Shown here: positions 31,447-32,078 of the stretch, piece after piece | How the letters are laid out: each line of letters begins with the position of its first letter | Numbering within the stretch: position 1 is the first letter of the stretch | From: Leptolinea sp. UBA5366 | GTDB taxonomy: Bacteria; Chloroflexota; Anaerolineae; Anaerolineales; Anaerolineaceae | Length of the DNA: 32,078 nucleotides | Direction: 5' to 3' | NCBI GenBank assembly: GCA_002407845.1 | Contig: DHPK01000012.1 | Coordinates: forward strand, 1-32,078 | The notes under the pieces: generated by a model | Seen by the model: the letters and a program-made list of their open reading frames with translations, nothing else | Database searches by the model: none | What the model was told of the DNA's origin: nothing | Program-made: the position numbers and the translations under genes

Positions 31447-32078
31447 ATGAAGCGAAAGGCAAATCTATTTTTCTTGCTCAGCCTGCTGGCTGTTGCCATT
31501 TTGGCAGCGGGATGCACGAACATCCCCCAAAAGCCGACGCTGACTCCAACCATGAGCGAAGCAGAAATGGTCAAGGCGGCAGAGGAAACGGCACAGGTGA
31601 TCTTTGCCATGACTCAGACGCAGGACGCAATTCTTAATCCGTCCGCCACGCCGGAACCAACCTTCACCCCAACGCCGGAGTCAACTGCGACCTCAGCTGT
31701 CCCGATCATCCCGCCGACAGCCACAGACCCGCCGCGGCCATACCTTTCGGTCGGGTATAAGAACTGTTTCGTAAAAAACATCACCGGCGACCAAAGCCAC
31801 ATTGTCCCGCAAGATCGGCTGTATCTCGAAGCCTGTTTCACCAATGATGGGTCAGGAACCTGGAATCAGGGGTACTTTGCTCAGGTCACGGTCAATGACG
31901 GCGGCAACACCTCCCCCTTATCCGTCCCGCTCGGCAGGGATGTCCCGCCGGGTGAGAAAGCTTGTTTCAGCTTCAGCCAAAATGCCGCCGGTCCGGCTTT
32001 GGGCTGGCACGCCACGACAATCGCGCTGACGACAGACGGCGGTGCAATTGTCGGAGAAGGCTATATTTCCTGTGGTTA
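31447..32078 (+). CDS. Lipoprotein with Thr/Pro-rich linker and Ig-like domain (cut by window edge)
   Basis: The frame opens at ATG 31447, with AGAAAGG about 10 bases upstream, and runs off the right edge after 210 codons. A lipoprotein signal peptide (KRKANLFFLLSLLAVAIL, then AAGC) places the lipidated Cys near residue 23. A short helix-prone part rich in Glu, Ala and Met and a TPEPTFTPTPEST linker follow. From about residue 100 an extracellular beta domain begins; FTNDGSGTWNQGYF and GRDVPPGEKACFSF resemble the NBR1-type Ig-like domains often found in Anaerolineae surface proteins. Its Cys residues may form disulfides. The function and the rest of the protein are unknown. Confidence 0.82.
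   Translation, partial: MKRKANLFFLLSLLAVAILAAGCTNIPQKPTLTPTMSEAEMVKAAEETAQVIFAMTQTQDAILNPSATPEPTFTPTPESTATSAVPIIPPTATDPPRPYLSVGYKNCFVKNITGDQSHIVPQDRLYLEACFTNDGSGTWNQGYFAQVTVNDGGNTSPLSVPLGRDVPPGEKACFSFSQNAAGPALGWHATTIALTTDGGAIVGEGYISCG

Noticed and set aside
1..32078. CRISPR arrays, insertion sequences or phage genes
   Set aside because: No regularly spaced repeats, transposase or integrase genes, or terminal inverted repeats with target duplications were seen on either strand.

Overview
The window looks like chromosomal DNA of a bacterium of the phylum Chloroflexota, probably class Anaerolineae. I infer this from gene content and protein style, not from a marker-gene search. The supporting signs are lipoproteins with Thr/Pro-rich linkers and Ig-like domains, an FoF1 b subunit fused to the C-terminal part of delta, a methionine synthase with a detached reactivation domain, Gram-positive-type sortase and Cna-B modules, and strong Shine-Dalgarno use. 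Both edges cut through lipoprotein genes.

Layout. (1) 1-2282, minus: an oligopeptide/dipeptide ABC operon (oppD-oppF-binding protein, the last cut by the left edge). (2) 2555-5694, plus: a copper-resistance operon with a promoter overlapping a CsoR-type palindrome, a copA ATPase carrying a C-terminal CopZ-like domain, and csoR. (3) 5782-10134, plus: a one-carbon/methionine operon of metF, a stand-alone MetH reactivation protein, metH without that domain, and a YjbQ-family gene. (4) 10252-11065: an ArsR-family sensor and a DUF1294 membrane protein. (5) 11127-14977, plus: a maltodextrin-type ABC importer (binding protein and two permeases, no ATPase gene). (6) 14938-19677, minus: HAD phosphatase, mazG, a two-TM exported protein of unknown function, then ATP synthase Fo genes a, c and b-delta with no F1 genes. 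(7) 20020-22386, minus: a 788-residue surface protein joining a beta-helix, a Cna-B domain, an LPDTG motif and a sortase domain. (8) 22387-23481: an AT-rich stretch with debris-like short ORFs, and tRNA-Val(GAC). (9) 23482-31131: a divergent catabolic locus. The minus arm is two TetR regulators and a DUF2877 protein. The plus arm is an FdrA-family protein, a DUF1116 protein and two DAACS-type symporters. (10) 31447 to the right edge: a lipoprotein.

The most interesting unit is the divergent locus in 23.4-31.1 kb. FdrA, DUF1116 and DUF2877 proteins are the three components recently linked to oxamate carbamoyltransferase (AllF/AllG/AllH) in enterobacterial allantoin breakdown. Here they stand apart from any allantoin gene and any carbamate kinase. 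They are joined instead to two paralogous symporters whose substrate and cation sites depart from the aspartate/glutamate type, and to two tandem TetR regulators facing repeated promoter elements. It reads as an uptake-plus-carbamoyl-transfer module for a small carboxylate such as oxamate or a relative. Other points of note are the sortase fused to its own apparent sorting motif, the internal CopZ start inside copA, and the isolated Fo cluster with a truncated delta.

Limits: everything here was read by eye. Family calls rest on recognised motifs, and no alignment, profile search or structure prediction was run.
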